This document shows positions 63,277 to 64,000 of a stretch of 64,000 bases of DNA, piece by piece. The notes beneath the pieces are model-generated. The model was given only the letters and a program-made list of their open reading frames with translations, searched no databases and was not told where the DNA came from. This DNA is from OMG group bacterium (lineage in GTDB: Bacteria; Pseudomonadota; Gammaproteobacteria; Pseudomonadales; Azotimanducaceae), in contig JAAXGW010000007.1 of NCBI GenBank assembly GCA_012267385.1, forward strand, positions 62,001 to 126,000, written 5' to 3'. Every line of letters starts with the position of its first letter. Position 1 is the stretch's first letter. The translations under genes and the position numbers were made by a program.

Positions 63277-64000
63277 TTAGACCAACTCCGCACTGAGAGT
63301 AGACAAGGATTCACCCTGAAGGGCTAAGTGTCGCACAACGTGGGTATAAAACTTGTCTAATCCAGCGCAGTAAACTGAGGGATTATCAAATCCACCCGCG
63401 CTTCCGTATCGGTGCTCTGGTTGGCCACTTCCACAGACATCGTGCCAGCAACAATCTGAACACGCGGTTGCAGGCGTATTTTTACCGTATACAAAATCCT
63501 GAAATATCGGATCTTGGATAACCTCGCCGATACTTGTTTCTTTCACGTCTCGATATTCGTATCCACTCCAAAACTTCGTGGACCTAATAGTGTCCTCCGG
63601 TCCCATACCACCTTCGGACGAAACAGTTACCAAAAGATTTTCTGGAGTGTATCTCTCGCTACTGAATAGAAAGTTGCCGTAGCCATAAATTCGGGCTAGG
63701 AAGTGATCGATAATCCGAACGTTTACGGAGTCGTCATCGTCCACCATTTGATCGAAAATATCAATCAAAAAATCCCCATAGGCTTCTGCGTTGCCGTCAA
63801 AATTGTCATGATTCATGTCCGGAAGCAAAAAGTCGAAATCATCTACGCCGAGCTCTTCCCTGAAGTGAGTGTAGATTTCTTTTGCGTCAAATTTCTTATC
63901 CACGACAGACAAGATCATCGGCGATTGTTGGAGGCTTTCCTGACACAACTTTATGCCTCGCGCGGTTGCTTCATACGACGATCTACCCTGGTGGTCGCGG
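63277..64000 (-). CDS. radical SAM/SPASM peptide maturase, C-terminal part (runs off the window)
   Basis: The minus frame is open from beyond the window edge (DHQGRSSYEATARGIK) to the stop at 63277, giving at least 240 aa of the protein's C-terminal part. LSVVDKKFDAKEIYTHFREE, then DFLLPDMNHDN, is the distal part of the radical SAM barrel. The SPASM region has ACSDCCWHDVCGSGQ followed by HRY and NPSVYC, the layout of FxsB-type RiPP maturases, which crosslink residues of a short precursor peptide. The CX3CX2C cluster lies outside the window. The TTG at 63948 is an internal codon, not the start. Confidence 0.8.
   Translation of the reverse strand, partial: RDHQGRSSYEATARGIKLCQESLQQSPMILSVVDKKFDAKEIYTHFREELGVDDFDFLLPDMNHDNFDGNAEAYGDFLIDIFDQMVDDDDSVNVRIIDHFLARIYGYGNFLFSSERYTPENLLVTVSSEGGMGPEDTIRSTKFWSGYEYRDVKETSIGEVIQDPIFQDFVYGKNTPATACSDCCWHDVCGSGQPEHRYGSAGGFDNPSVYCAGLDKFYTHVVRHLALQGESLSTLSAELV

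Noticed and set aside
1-64000. tRNA, rRNA and CRISPR arrays
   Set aside because: No cloverleaf, rRNA core or regularly spaced direct repeats was recognised by eye; a tRNAscan or CRISPR search could still find a small one.

Overview
The window looks like chromosomal DNA of a Gram-negative bacterium, most likely a free-living (possibly marine) gammaproteobacterium of moderate-to-low GC. Evidence: lipoprotein signal peptides with clear lipoboxes, many small outer-membrane beta-barrels ending in Phe or Trp, two giant autotransporter-like adhesins, Shine-Dalgarno sites of the AGGAG type, and frequent TTG/GTG starts. No rRNA, tRNA or CRISPR array was seen. The lineage is inferred; no marker gene fixes it.

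Left region (1-7.8 kb): a TM2-domain protein, an M48/PDZ metalloprotease lipoprotein, an S9 prolyl oligopeptidase and a frameshifted membrane protein. They are followed by a complete IS1595-type insertion (about 4543-7196). It carries a transposase, a DNA methyltransferase fused to an HNH domain and a 43-codon basic ORF. It has 20 bp of perfect terminal inverted repeat and an 8-bp target duplication, and deleting it on paper restores a 79-codon membrane-protein gene. A HicB-like orphan follows.

Adhesin region (8-24 kb): two paralogous cell-surface giants of about 2100 and 2200 aa on the minus strand. Each has a signal peptide, FN3 domain, cadherin-like repeats and a C-terminal beta-barrel, and each has a hairpin terminator. 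Between them lie a frameshifted KAP P-loop NTPase and a GIY-YIG-like nuclease, which look like accessory genes.

Envelope region (25-47.7 kb): an MscS channel with a broken N-terminus; a very large subtilase-plus-repeat-domain exoprotein now in several frames; six small beta-barrel proteins; a decayed second M48 protease; a YbdK-type carboxylate-amine ligase; a Fic protein; two acidic lipoproteins with the same leader; and an ICMT-like methyltransferase.

Conflict-type region (48-52.3 kb): a palindromic operator, then three overlapping genes (toxin candidate, YgiT-zinc-finger/HTH antitoxin, KGGVGR ATPase), then an unrecognised gene and a DUF2779 gene with one in-frame TGA.

Right region (52.4-64 kb): small hypothetical genes, tandem zinc-metalloprotease lipoproteins, a DUF6569/ARPP-1 protein with a strong terminator, tandem YIP1-like membrane proteins, an NCS2 permease with an RsbW-like C-terminal extension, a YCII protein, and the edge of a likely RiPP locus (radical SAM/SPASM maturase cut by the window end plus a possible hydroxylase).

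About ten reading-frame breaks can be repaired by adding one base and only one needs a base removed. This could be real gene decay or a deletion-biased read set; it cannot be decided here, although two ORFs above 6 kb are intact.
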